IMG/VR virus record: IMGVR_UViG_3300045934_000081
Span: 1-33,420 of that record
Reading direction: 5' to 3' (one strand)
Source of the DNA: a virus
Length of the DNA: 33,420 nucleotides
Shown: positions 12,361 through 20,975 of the stretch, in pieces
How the letters are laid out: every line of letters starts with the position of its first letter
Position numbering within the stretch: the first letter of the stretch is position 1
The notes under the pieces: generated by a model
The model's input: only the letters and a program-made list of their open reading frames with translations
Told to the model about the DNA's origin: nothing
Database searches by the model: none
Program-made: the position numbers and the translations under genes

Positions 12361-13290
12361 TCACCGCTCGTCGGGGGGCACCCACAGCGGCACCGTCGGC
12401 ATGGCCAGGTGCGTGGCGTACTCCTGCGCGGCGCTCTGCATGGCCTCAAGCGGCAAGCAGTCGCAGAGCCACACAAGGCGCGCAGTCTCCAGCGCAATGG
12501 CGCGCGGGTCGGGGTGGCCGGCGTCGGCGTATGCGTTGACTGTTTCGGCCCACAGCTCCAGCTCGCTGGCCTCGGGGCCGAGCGCAGCCAGCCGACGGCC
12601 GGCCTTAGTGGCACCGATGCCCTTTACGCCCGCAATGCCGTCGGTGCTGTCACCAGCGATGGCCTGACAGTAAAACCACAGCACGGCGTCACGATGCTCG
12701 ATGCGTCGGGGCATGTCATCGAAGCTATGATGCACTCCAGGCACTTGCGCCAGGTCTTTGTCGATTGACGCGATAACGTAAAACCGGCCGGCCTCGCGGA
12801 GCTGCGCGGCTCGGGTAGCGAGCACGTCATCGGGCTCGCACCAGTGCACCATGCGCGCGCCCAGCTCATCAATGGCATACTTTCGCAGCGTGCCGAAGTG
12901 CTGGGGCTTGGCTGCCTCGACTCGATTCCACTTGTACCGCGCGCGGCGTGCTATGACTTCGCGATAATTGCCGTAGCCTGACACGTACAGCTCATGCTCA
13001 TGCTGCGGGTACTGGTTGAGCAGGAACGTGAGCCGCTGCGTAAGCTCGTGCACGGCGTGCTCGACGGGCAGCAGGATATTGCGGGAAAAAATGCGCGGCG
13101 CATCGAAGCCCAATGCTTGGGAGCGGGCCTTGTTGGCCTCGCCCCATGTGGTGTAGAGCGTGGCCACTGCCCGGCGCGACTCATCAATGGTGCCGCTCAC
13201 CAGGGCGTACTCGCTCAACTGCGCCGCGCCAGCTGCCGCATACAGCATGCTGTCGATGTCAACCAAGAGCACAGCTCGGGCCTGACTCAC
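12361..13290 (-). CDS. 5'-3' exonuclease (FEN / T7 gp6-like)
   Basis: This 309-residue protein has the layout of phage flap/5'-3' exonucleases. LLVDIDSMLY (8-17) carries the first acidic residues. The arginine/lysine arch region is REVIARRARYKWNR (110-123). CEPDDVLA (151-158) and ASIDKDLAQVPG (174-185) supply further metal ligands, and AGDSTDGIAGVKGIGATKA (212-230) gives the last acids plus the helix-hairpin-helix that grips DNA. It would remove RNA primers or degrade host DNA, working with the family A polymerase two genes upstream, which has no 5'-nuclease domain of its own. It overlaps the preceding gene by four bases. Confidence 0.9.
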   Translation of the reverse strand: MSQARAVLLVDIDSMLYAAAGAAQLSEYALVSGTIDESRRAVATLYTTWGEANKARSQALGFDAPRIFSRNILLPVEHAVHELTQRLTFLLNQYPQHEHELYVSGYGNYREVIARRARYKWNRVEAAKPQHFGTLRKYAIDELGARMVHWCEPDDVLATRAAQLREAGRFYVIASIDKDLAQVPGVHHSFDDMPRRIEHRDAVLWFYCQAIAGDSTDGIAGVKGIGATKAGRRLAALGPEASELELWAETVNAYADAGHPDPRAIALETARLVWLCDCLPLEAMQSAAQEYATHLAMPTVPLWVPPDER

Positions 13291-13631
13291 AGGCGCAGGC
13301 CCTTACCTGGTGCCGGTGGGTTGCTCGGTGGCGCCGGCTTGGGGCCTGCCGGGGGTTGCGGGTTGCTGCCATGCGACTGCGCAGGAGCTGCCGGCGTCGC
13401 GGGGGCCTGCTCGGCGTAAAACGCAAGCGCAGCGTCATAGAGTCGCTGCGTGAGCATGCCATGACGCGCCTCGACGGCAGCGAGGCGCGCGGCCTCATCC
13501 TCGGGCATCGGCCACAGCTGGTTAGGCGTGCCGCACAAGCGCAGCTCGATTTCGAGCAGGCGCGCAGCGGTGCGCTGTGCCGCTTGCAGCACAATGCTGC
13601 GCTGCTGGGCCGTGACAAAAAACCCGCTCAA
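13287..13631 (-). CDS. Small replication-region protein with proline-rich tail
   Basis: The frame is best read from a TTG at 13631, which overlaps the TGA of the upstream gene as TTGA, giving 114 residues starting SGFFVTAQQRSIVLQAAQR. The first half is helical (LQAAQRTAARLLEIELRL; ARLAAVEARHGMLTQRLYDAALAFY). The second half is a Pro/Ala-rich disordered tail ending in PPAPGKGLRL. Such acidic-or-proline tails are common in phage replication accessory proteins and could bind the polymerase or helicase. The alternative ATG at 13721 would place most of the extra codons antiphase inside the upstream gene. Function unknown; placement between polymerase and exonuclease suggests replication. Confidence 0.6.
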   Translation of the reverse strand: MSGFFVTAQQRSIVLQAAQRTAARLLEIELRLCGTPNQLWPMPEDEAARLAAVEARHGMLTQRLYDAALAFYAEQAPATPAAPAQSHGSNPQPPAGPKPAPPSNPPAPGKGLRL

Positions 13632-13942
13632 CGCTTCACCTTTATGACGATGCCGCCGACGGTTTTGCCCTTGTGCTTCACCGACGGGTCGGCCGTCAGC
13701 TCCAGCTCTTTGCCCACCCATGCGTCGGTTTCATTGCCGAAAGCATCGGCGAGGGCGACCAGGTTTGTTTTGTTCAGGGCGACGGCCGCGCCTGACTCGA
13801 ATACCACCACCACCTTGCTGCTGCCGTCATCGAATGAGCGGCGAGTCACGCCCGCGATGCGCCCGCTGGCGACGCCGCCCGCTGCTTTCAGGTCTCGGTA
13901 ATTCAGCAGCGAGCCGCCGGCCAAGTCATTGGAAATGTCCAT
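13628..13942 (-). CDS. Conserved phage replication-associated protein, possible ssDNA-binding
   Basis: This 104-residue protein has a compact beta-rich pattern: LNYRDLKAAGGVASGRIAGV, KVVVVFESGAAVALNKTNLVALADAFG, AWVGKELELTADPSV. The 'aLNKTN...lA..fG..td.W.GK.i.l' signature is frequent in small phage proteins encoded beside DNA polymerases; these are uncharacterised as far as I know. The alternating strands and the basic end (KHKGKTVGGIVIKVKR) suit an OB-like nucleic-acid binding fold, which is inference. It begins five bases after the polymerase stop and shares a TTGA junction with the next gene. Confidence 0.7.
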   Translation of the reverse strand: MDISNDLAGGSLLNYRDLKAAGGVASGRIAGVTRRSFDDGSSKVVVVFESGAAVALNKTNLVALADAFGNETDAWVGKELELTADPSVKHKGKTVGGIVIKVKR

Positions 13943-13947
13943 GTGTT

Positions 13948-15927
13948 TTAACCCTCAATGCTCATTGTGGAAATGTCGGAACGGTCAAAGTATAGGCCCA
14001 CGTTAATGTCAACGCCAAGTGGTAAGCCCCAGGTCATGCCCAGGGCCTCGCGTAGCCAGGCCCGCACGTCATCGGTGAACGCCACGCCGACGGCCTTGGC
14101 GCATTCCTGCCAGCCCGGCGACCCGGCGCGTGGAACAACAGCGCGCACCGAGTCATGCACTGCCCCGGTGACTCTGCCGCCGAACGGCCGCAGCCGGCGT
14201 GCGGCGCACACCAGTGCGCGCACCATAAGCTCACCAGTCGCAAAGCGCTGTATGGGGTGATTGCTGATTGCAGGCCCTGCCGGTTTGCCTTTCAGGTTGT
14301 CCCACAGTAACCCACGTTTCATGCGCACGTCATAGGCAAACCGCATGCCGATGTGGTCATGATGCCCATTCACCAGCACGAGCTTTTGCCATTTCAGCTG
14401 CGCGTCGGCGATGCCCTGGTACCGCTCGCGGAAATACCGGTAGTAGCGCTCCTGCTCGGGCGTGCCCTTTTCGCCGCCGAAAAGCGGCTTATACGTGTGA
14501 CTCTTGCACGTTGCGTTGTCATTGCGCTCCCAGGCCACCTGCTTGTCGCCCTGACGATACCGCGCGAGCAGGTCAGCGTATGCAGCGTCGCTGCCGTACT
14601 TGAGCACAGCCAGCGTTTGTATGTGCGCGTCAAAGTCGGGGTTACGTACATCGGCCTTGGCTTGCTCATCGCCGCACAGCTCAGCGGCGGCTCGGAATTC
14701 CAGCTGCTTGGCGTCAGCAGTCAGCGCACAGGCGTCGGGTGACGCCGCGCGCGTCAGGCCCTTGAGCGCTCGCGGTATGTTTTGCTCTTGCGGTCCCAGC
14801 TCGGTGCCGTCGGCGAAAGTCTCACGCACGCCCTGTGCGGCAAGTCGGTGCGTGGCCGTGCGGCCCTGCGCCAGCTCGATGCCATAGTGCCCGCCACGCT
14901 CACGCAGGCAATAGCCGTAGAATTTTAGATTCTTGTCGAGCAGTGAGCGTGACTCGCGGGCCTCGGCGTACAGCGTTAGGAATTGCTGTTGCTGGTCGGT
15001 GACTGCCGAGCGCAGCAGCTCATCAATAATGTCCGCATTCAGCAGGGGGCTGCCTCGCTCCCAGCGCTTGGATGGCGGCCGGCGCGCATCCTTTCCAGGC
15101 TTTGGAAATCCCAGCCGCAGCGCGAAGCGCGCCGGCGCGGGCTCAAAGTATTTTTGCTTGTTTCGGCTGCGCTCACGCCTCGGCAGCTCACCATACAAAA
15201 CCTCGCTCATATCCTCAGTGCTGCCCTGGTCGAATTCGGCAGGCTTGGGCGCCGGCAGCGGTCCCGACATTAGCCGCATGGCGCGTAGCGCCGCGGCCTC
15301 GGTAGCAGTGGCGGCCTCGGTGGCCTCGGTAACCTTGCCAGCGTCGAGGCACCACAGGTGCTCAGCTGCTGCGGCCTCGACCAGCGCAAGCTCTGCGGCG
15401 GCCTCGCAGCGCAGGCGCACAATCTCATGCGTGAGCTGGCCACGCTCAGCAATGCGCTGCTGCTGGAGCTGCGCAAGCTCCCAGGTGGTTTGCACATCGA
15501 GGGCGCAACGGTCGAGCAGGAGACCGCGAGGCATGCGTGACGGGCAAACGCCACCACCCATTAAGGCGTCAATGAAAGGCTCTTTGCGGGCCAGCTTGTA
15601 GCGGCCGGCGCAAGCGTCGAGCGACAGCGAAAGTTTGTGCGGGTTGTTCCCGAGCAGCACCCACTCGGCCAGCATCGGGTCAAACCATTGCAGCTGCTCA
15701 GGGCGCACGCCCATGCGGTACAGCCACCCTGCCTCAAACTTGCAGTGGTGGGCGATGACCTGCGATGCCTCGCGCAACAGCGCCGGCAGCTCCTGCGGCC
15801 AGCCGTCGCAGCGATGCACCTGCCCCGCGTTCACTTTGTACGCGGTGACCACTATTCTATTAGCCGGCTCGGTGGCGACTCCTGCCCGCGTGTTTGTGGT
15901 CTCAAAGTCGAGCGTCAGCTGCATCAC
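13948..15927 (-). CDS. Family A DNA polymerase with 3'-5' exonuclease domain
   Basis: This protein of about 659 residues is the replicative polymerase. The proofreading domain shows LDFET (6-10, Exo I), AHHCKFEAGWL (59-69, Exo II) and RCALDVQTTWEL (140-151, Exo III). The polymerase domain shows QNIPR (382-386), motif A DAKQLEFR (405-412), motif B with K475, Y479, F483-G484, SNHPIQRFATGEL (555-567), and motif C VHDS (590-593). Deviations: Exo II has Glu where Asp is usual; the motif B Arg four residues before the Lys is Asn (R468 lies further off); the F/Y before 'KPL' is Tyr, as in T7; motif C has Ser for Glu. The start is a GTG at 15927 (GTGA overlap) or the adjacent ATG at 15924. No 5'-nuclease domain; that activity is encoded downstream. 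Confidence 0.93.
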   Translation of the reverse strand: MMQLTLDFETTNTRAGVATEPANRIVVTAYKVNAGQVHRCDGWPQELPALLREASQVIAHHCKFEAGWLYRMGVRPEQLQWFDPMLAEWVLLGNNPHKLSLSLDACAGRYKLARKEPFIDALMGGGVCPSRMPRGLLLDRCALDVQTTWELAQLQQQRIAERGQLTHEIVRLRCEAAAELALVEAAAAEHLWCLDAGKVTEATEAATATEAAALRAMRLMSGPLPAPKPAEFDQGSTEDMSEVLYGELPRRERSRNKQKYFEPAPARFALRLGFPKPGKDARRPPSKRWERGSPLLNADIIDELLRSAVTDQQQQFLTLYAEARESRSLLDKNLKFYGYCLRERGGHYGIELAQGRTATHRLAAQGVRETFADGTELGPQEQNIPRALKGLTRAASPDACALTADAKQLEFRAAAELCGDEQAKADVRNPDFDAHIQTLAVLKYGSDAAYADLLARYRQGDKQVAWERNDNATCKSHTYKPLFGGEKGTPEQERYYRYFRERYQGIADAQLKWQKLVLVNGHHDHIGMRFAYDVRMKRGLLWDNLKGKPAGPAISNHPIQRFATGELMVRALVCAARRLRPFGGRVTGAVHDSVRAVVPRAGSPGWQECAKAVGVAFTDDVRAWLREALGMTWGLPLGVDINVGLYFDRSDISTMSIEG

Positions 15928-17513
15928 ATGTCAGCCAGCGCAAGGCTGCCGCTCGGTGAGTCACGCAGCCATATCGGGCGAGCGCTCGGCCCGTATGAAT
16001 ACTTGGGCTGCACGAGTCGGTAAAAGCCCTCCATGATTTCCTCGGATTCTTTACTATCGGGCTCGGTGCCGGGCATGTCACCGCGTAGCGCGCGCAGCAA
16101 GCGCAGCACGCTGCGGCTGTTTGCCTCAAGGCTCGACGCTCCGCGGCTCGCCCCCTGCCCAGCGTCGCCGCGGGCAGCCTTCCCGACGTGGTGCACCATG
16201 AGCACTGCCGCGCCGGTCTCGCCGGCCAGCCGCTCGCCCGCACTGATGAGCGCAGCTCCCACAGCGTTGTCATTCTCGTTTTGCCCATGCACCCTGCTTA
16301 GGGTGTCGAGCACTATGAGCCCGGCGCCTGCGCAGCTCTGCACTAGCGAGTCAATATCAGGGGCCACCACAAGCCCAGCACCCGAGACTGACACCACAAT
16401 ACGCAACGCGCCGTGACGGGGGCCAGCGACGCGCACAGAGTCACGGCCGGCTGCTAGTGCCGGGTAGGTGCGGTACACGGCGGCGAGCCGTCGCCACACT
16501 TCCTGCACGCTATCCTCGGCGGCGACATAGCATACCAGGCTGCGCTCGGTAGCGTGACCGGCAAACGCGACGCCGGCCGCTATGTGGGCGGCCATGAGCA
16601 GCACCAGCCGGGATTTGCCGATGCCATCCTGGCTCGCAAGCAGCGTGACCGAGCCACGCGGCATCAGGCCGTCAATCACTGCGGGGTGTGGCGGCCACGC
16701 CCGTGTCAGTAAGTCCGCTGGCGGCTGCTCGAATACCAGGCCCGTGCGCTGCTGCTCTTGCTCGGGCTGGTCATAGACATACGCCAGGCTTTCCAGGTGG
16801 TGCGACTCATCAGCCCCGATGCGCTGGCACAGGTCACGCACTATGCCCTCGGCCAGCTCATACCCGAGCCCCGATGCGCGAAGCCTGCCCGCGAGCTTTA
16901 GAAAATCCCGATGACGGTTACCGGGCTGGCCGAAATCCTGCGCCAAGTCCGCGGCGCTCGGGGCTGGCCGGCTTGGGAGCTGCGGCGCTCGGTCGGGGTC
17001 GAGCCATGAGCCCGACTGCTGCCTGGCCTCGAATAGCGCCGCGCTGTCGCGCGTCACTGCCGGCATGTGCCACATGCGCGAGGGGTCGCTGCATGCCAAG
17101 TCACTGCCGGGCAAAAGCCTGCTCAGCCAGTCCCACACGCGCGCGTGCGTGGCCACGTCGATGTCGCGGGCGAGCGGCAGCACTAGCCTGCACTTTCCGG
17201 TCACACCGTCAGCCATGTGTGACCAGCTCGAAACAATTAGCGCCTCGGTGCCGGGCAAGCTCTGCGCCAACATGGCGGCCACGCGCTCGGGGCCGTCATT
17301 GTCATAGTCGAGCACCGCGCAGCTGACATGCTGCACGTTGGCTATGCGTCGGTGATTCTCTGCGAACACTGCCGGCGCCCACCAGCCTGCCGCGGCCTTG
17401 TCAGTCACAACGGCAGGCGTGGCCAGCAGCTCGCGCAGCGAGCCCCAGCTGTGCACTGCCGGGGTTGCTATTGGCGCGTGCCCGGTGCCGGTGCTTATGC
17501 TGATGGGGCGCAT
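15924..17513 (-). CDS. Primase-helicase: AEP-like N-terminus with RepA/AAA_25-type ATPase
   Basis: This 529-residue protein likely opens the replication fork. The N-terminal ~170 residues have the layout of primase-polymerase-like domains: AVLDYDNDG (66-74) with paired acidic residues, SSWSHM (95-100), and KCRLVLPL (107-114) followed by an MWHMP segment. The C-terminal half is a RecA-fold hexameric helicase of the RepA/AAA_25 kind: Walker A ASQDGIGKS (293-301, Ala in place of the first Gly), AAEDS (331-335), Walker B LIVLDTLSRV (399-408), and MVHHVGKAARG (439-449) with the paired His. It overlaps the polymerase gene by four bases, so the two are co-translated. Primase activity is inferred from motif order and should be held less firmly than the helicase call. 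Confidence 0.85.
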   Translation of the reverse strand: MRPISISTGTGHAPIATPAVHSWGSLRELLATPAVVTDKAAAGWWAPAVFAENHRRIANVQHVSCAVLDYDNDGPERVAAMLAQSLPGTEALIVSSWSHMADGVTGKCRLVLPLARDIDVATHARVWDWLSRLLPGSDLACSDPSRMWHMPAVTRDSAALFEARQQSGSWLDPDRAPQLPSRPAPSAADLAQDFGQPGNRHRDFLKLAGRLRASGLGYELAEGIVRDLCQRIGADESHHLESLAYVYDQPEQEQQRTGLVFEQPPADLLTRAWPPHPAVIDGLMPRGSVTLLASQDGIGKSRLVLLMAAHIAAGVAFAGHATERSLVCYVAAEDSVQEVWRRLAAVYRTYPALAAGRDSVRVAGPRHGALRIVVSVSGAGLVVAPDIDSLVQSCAGAGLIVLDTLSRVHGQNENDNAVGAALISAGERLAGETGAAVLMVHHVGKAARGDAGQGASRGASSLEANSRSVLRLLRALRGDMPGTEPDSKESEEIMEGFYRLVQPKYSYGPSARPIWLRDSPSGSLALADM

Positions 17514-18031
17514 ACTAGCTGCAAGGCATCCTCAAAATAGCCAGCCACCGCGTCGGGGTCACCCTTGCCCTTGTGGGTGTTGTAATGCTTTTTCCAGTAG
17601 GCAGCAAAGGCGTCGGCCATGTCACTGAGCGTGCTGTCAACACGCGGTAGCGACTCGGGCGCGCGGTAGTAGACAAGTCGAGCAATGATGCAGCTGTAAT
17701 GCAGGTTCGCGGCGAGCGCCAGCTGACGCAGCGCGAGCGTAGCGGCGCCAGCACGCTCAAGGCCGAGCACGTCACTGACGGCCCGCAACGCAGTGGCGCG
17801 GTACTTGAGCCAATTTTCCCACACGTCACGCTCGGTGGCCGGCTCGACTTGCCACAGCCCGAGCGCCGGGCCGTCGCCGAGCTGCCGCAAGTAAATGCCG
17901 CGTGACTCGGCCAGCGCAGTGCCTAGCATGAGCGCCTGCGCCGCGGGGGTGTTCGGTATTTTAGCCGTGGCGTCAAGGTACCGCAGCGCGGGCCTGATGA
18001 CCACTTGTAACAGGTGGTGGTGCGAAATCAT
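17495..18031 (-). CDS. Lysozyme / transglycosylase-like protein, endolysin candidate
   Basis: This 178-residue protein has a lysozyme-like N-terminal half: LMLGTALAESRGIYLRQLGDGPALGLWQVEPATERDV spans about 34-70. The candidate catalytic Glu42 lies in ALAES, and GLWQVEPAT (58-66) corresponds to the 'G.wQi.p.T' substrate groove of transglycosylase-like enzymes. The second half is helical (LALRQLALAANLHYSCIIARLVYYR, YWKKHYNTHKGKG). No signal peptide or membrane segment is present, so release would need a holin, or the protein is carried in the tail. It follows the tail-tip gene as ATGA and its end overlaps the helicase start by 19 bases. It is the only peptidoglycan hydrolase candidate I see, hence the likely endolysin. 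Confidence 0.65.
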   Translation of the reverse strand: MISHHHLLQVVIRPALRYLDATAKIPNTPAAQALMLGTALAESRGIYLRQLGDGPALGLWQVEPATERDVWENWLKYRATALRAVSDVLGLERAGAATLALRQLALAANLHYSCIIARLVYYRAPESLPRVDSTLSDMADAFAAYWKKHYNTHKGKGDPDAVAGYFEDALQLVCAPSA

Positions 18032-20172
18032 GGGACGATAGGCCCTAGCAGCGTGCCCTCATTGAGCCACGTCACGTTGTCATATCCCACCACTGACTTG
18101 CCCGCTGCGCCACCTGGCACCGTGAACGGCACGAGCGTCGGGAACGGGCCGACAAAGACTATATTATAGTCAAGGCCGTCGGGGCCTGGCTGTCCGAGCG
18201 CACCACCTGGTGACCATGGCGCCTCAAAGCCGGCGACGCCGGGGCCGCCGGTCAAGCCTGGGTCAGTACCATCGCCGCCGCCGCCTGGGTAACTCTGACC
18301 GTATGCCAGCGGGTGGGCAAACGAGCGGCGCGCTGCGCCGCCGCCGCCGCCGGCTATTGTGCCCTCATTGCGCACCATTAGGCCGCTTGTCACCACTTCG
18401 AGGCCGACATTGCCAGGGAACGCCCCGGCGCCCTCGGCATAGGCGTGCATGCCGTCGCCGCCGCGGCCCTCGATGCTCGCGCCAGGCTGCACCCACAGCG
18501 TGCGGGTGACGCCGGCAGGCCACTCACCGTCGATGACAGCCGGCCGGCCGGGCACGGCCGAGCCGACAGTGTTGCCCTGCTCAAGTATGAATAGCACGTT
18601 ATCGCCAGCCACTGGGTCAGCATACTGAATGTCATGGAGCGTGCGCAGGTTAACATTGCGGTCATTCGGCACCAGGTACACAACGCGCTGAAAGCCCGGC
18701 TCTGTTTGCAGGGCGCGCAGGTCTAATTCCTCCAGCTGATACGTGAGCGTGTCCCACGCCGGGCGTATGCTGATGACCTGCGCGAGCACCGACTGCTCGG
18801 CGCCGAGCACGTTTTGCAATGAATAGTGGCCGAGCGCAACACGCTGCCCCATGCTAGGAAAGTACGCCGGGTCACTGCGGTGCAGAGTGCCGGTGAATTC
18901 CCGCGGGGGCGTTGCGTAACGGGCAAGCATCATGCGCACCAGCCACTCGGCATTTGCTTGCGTGTTCACCCAGCGGCACATCATGGTGCGTATGTGTCTG
19001 TCGGTCCCGTCAAGCTCGGGGTACACGTCACTTGCGACGCCCAGCTGTATGGCGCGGTAATTCTTTTTCTCGTCAATGCGCTCGGTCGGGTTGATTTGCC
19101 CCCAGTAGGCCCAGCACTCGGTCACCTGCTTTTCGGACTGATCCCTACAGCTGTAGTTTGCCACACGGTCGGCGCCCAATGGCGCCGCGCCGCTGATGTT
19201 GACCAGGGCGCGCATGTGAATGCGCGAAAGCACCGAGTCTGCCCACATGGCGAGCCCGGCCTGCTGTATCAGCTCGCCGACCAGCACGCCCACGCCCTCG
19301 GGCTGTGCGATGCGCGCGCCATAGTTGCGGTCGGTCTCAGCATACCAGCTGGCCAGCGGAATTATTGAGGGGTCGATGCGCCCATATCGCACGAGCAGGT
19401 ATGACAGTATCTCAGCCGGCCGGCCGCCGTGCCATGTGAAGCCCTGGGGCACTTCCAGCCCTGCCGCGTTGAAATCGGCAAGGCTCACGTCATGCGCGCT
19501 GCCGGTGTTGAATTCTAAAATCTCCTGCACGGTGCTGTCGGCCTCATGAGTGGCCGGTGACACTGTGCCGTGCATTGCTCGCTCGGCGAGTGTCAGCACG
19601 TCGCCGCTGCGGGTGTAGCGCACCACTTCACTGCCGCCGAGCACAGCCACACCGGCCGGGCGGTAAAACCCGTCGCCCACGCCGGAAGGCGTGAGCGTCA
19701 GACTGCTGTCAAGCTCAGCCACGGGCGCGGTGGTTCGCCCCGGTGATGCGTCGGGCGCTCGGGCCATTGTGCTGGCCAACGTCCACAGGTCATCGCGCGC
19801 CGTGATGGTTGCGCCGTCGGCGACCACGCTTAGGGCGTCAATCAAATAGTGGCGGGTCTCGGTCACGCCGTCGATGTCGATGACATAGCGCAGGCGTCTG
19901 CCGCGCAGCGTGCCGTAAATGGCGCGGATTTTCGGCCACAGCGTGCCTGACTCATACTCGGTGCCGGCGACTGCAAACTGAATGTCAGCACACTGCACCG
20001 TGATAGATTCACGTATGCCCATGCCCTCGCCCGGCGCTATGACGCCGGGCGCGACTGCTACGCCGCGGATTATGGGCAGCACGTTGCTGCCGCTCGGCTC
20101 ATCAATGTGCAGCAGAGTCAGCGTGCTGTATTCGTCAAGCTCCAGCTCAACGCGCTCGGTTACGGTACCCAC
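18028..20172 (-). CDS. Tail-tip / receptor-binding protein with glycine-rich C-terminus
   Basis: This 714-residue protein is the largest tail component after the tape measure in gene order. The first ~500 residues look like a baseplate hub-type protein with beta-rich segments (SITVQCADIQFAVAG; YVIDIDGVTETRHYLIDAL) and a conserved-looking IQLGVASDVYPELDGTDRH stretch. The C-terminal ~130 residues are glycine-rich (TIAGGGGGAARRS, YPGGGGDGTDPGLTGGPG, GALGQPGPDG) and end in AAGKSVVGYDNVTWLNEGTLLGP. This matches the glycine-rich, polyglycine-helix adhesin domains that end many phage tail-tip proteins, so host recognition is likely. It starts with a GTG at 20172 and overlaps the preceding gene by 13 bases. 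Confidence 0.75.
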   Translation of the reverse strand: MGTVTERVELELDEYSTLTLLHIDEPSGSNVLPIIRGVAVAPGVIAPGEGMGIRESITVQCADIQFAVAGTEYESGTLWPKIRAIYGTLRGRRLRYVIDIDGVTETRHYLIDALSVVADGATITARDDLWTLASTMARAPDASPGRTTAPVAELDSSLTLTPSGVGDGFYRPAGVAVLGGSEVVRYTRSGDVLTLAERAMHGTVSPATHEADSTVQEILEFNTGSAHDVSLADFNAAGLEVPQGFTWHGGRPAEILSYLLVRYGRIDPSIIPLASWYAETDRNYGARIAQPEGVGVLVGELIQQAGLAMWADSVLSRIHMRALVNISGAAPLGADRVANYSCRDQSEKQVTECWAYWGQINPTERIDEKKNYRAIQLGVASDVYPELDGTDRHIRTMMCRWVNTQANAEWLVRMMLARYATPPREFTGTLHRSDPAYFPSMGQRVALGHYSLQNVLGAEQSVLAQVISIRPAWDTLTYQLEELDLRALQTEPGFQRVVYLVPNDRNVNLRTLHDIQYADPVAGDNVLFILEQGNTVGSAVPGRPAVIDGEWPAGVTRTLWVQPGASIEGRGGDGMHAYAEGAGAFPGNVGLEVVTSGLMVRNEGTIAGGGGGAARRSFAHPLAYGQSYPGGGGDGTDPGLTGGPGVAGFEAPWSPGGALGQPGPDGLDYNIVFVGPFPTLVPFTVPGGAAGKSVVGYDNVTWLNEGTLLGPIVP

Positions 20173-20975
20173 GCACGCACCGAGAATGAAACAGCCATGA
20201 GACCGCCGGCCTGGTTGACTGGGGCAATGTTGCCGGCCAGCCAGCAGTAGCCAACATCAGCGGGAAAGTCTAGCGGGCGCCACGCAAAAAAGAATGCACC
20301 CGTTATGGAGTGCTCGACAAACGGCTCGAATGCGCCGCGGTACCAGGCCGAAGTCAAATTGCGCAGCGACACTTCGGTGGCAAGGCCGCCGGCTCGACGC
20401 AGGCGGCCGATATAGTGGCCGGTCTCACTAAAGCCCGTGCTGACTTCATCCTGGCGCGCGAGCACTAGCGGCGTGTGGCCTACGTAAATGCGCCGTTGCA
20501 CGCGCAGGAGCTGGCCGACATGCAGCACATGCAGCTCGGGTGGCGCGACAAACGGCACAATGCGCAAGCGCCAGTAGGCGTGCTCAACCGTGTCGAATTC
20601 CACCATAAAGGCTTGCCCGTCGCCGGGCACAAGCTCGTCGGTGATGTCTAGCCAGTCCACACCGTTGTCGCTGGCCTGGAGCTGCACCACTCCGAGCTGT
20701 AGATTGTGGCCGGCAAACGCGAAGTAGTTAGCCGCGCCCGCGCCGTTGATTTGCACGTATTGCTCGGCAGTCGATGTGCCGCGCCAGCTCACATTAGTCG
20801 CCGGCCTGGCCAGGTTGCCAACGGGGTAGCCGTCGGCCTCTTGCGTGGCCGTCAGGTTTTCGATTGTCGCTATGCTGTGATAGCCAATGCGCGGGTGGTC
20901 TCCACTTAGCGCCTCATCGCCAAACAGCAGCAGCTCGGCTGCGCTCAGCACCATGTTGCCGGTAATGACTATCAT
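20160..20975 (-). CDS. Distal tail protein / baseplate component
   Basis: This 271-residue protein follows the tape measure gene with an ATGA overlap, the usual place of the distal tail protein. It is beta-rich: an F5/8-type-like segment, WRGTSTAEQYVQINGAGAANYFAFAGHNL followed by VVQLQASDNGVDWLDIT and HAYWRLRIVPF (about 64-140), resembles discoidin-like jelly rolls that bind sugars. The last third (SLRNLTSAWYRGAFEPFVEHS, FFFAWRPLDFPADVGYCWLAG) matches the C-termini of many siphophage tail proteins. A sugar-binding baseplate role is possible, but structural function is the main expectation. Confidence 0.65.
   Translation of the reverse strand: MIVITGNMVLSAAELLLFGDEALSGDHPRIGYHSIATIENLTATQEADGYPVGNLARPATNVSWRGTSTAEQYVQINGAGAANYFAFAGHNLQLGVVQLQASDNGVDWLDITDELVPGDGQAFMVEFDTVEHAYWRLRIVPFVAPPELHVLHVGQLLRVQRRIYVGHTPLVLARQDEVSTGFSETGHYIGRLRRAGGLATEVSLRNLTSAWYRGAFEPFVEHSITGAFFFAWRPLDFPADVGYCWLAGNIAPVNQAGGLMAVSFSVRAWVP

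Noticed and set aside
14933-15601. Plus-strand frame of 222 codons opposite the polymerase
   Set aside because: Low-complexity Ser/Arg/Ala composition and no ribosome binding site; antisense shadow.
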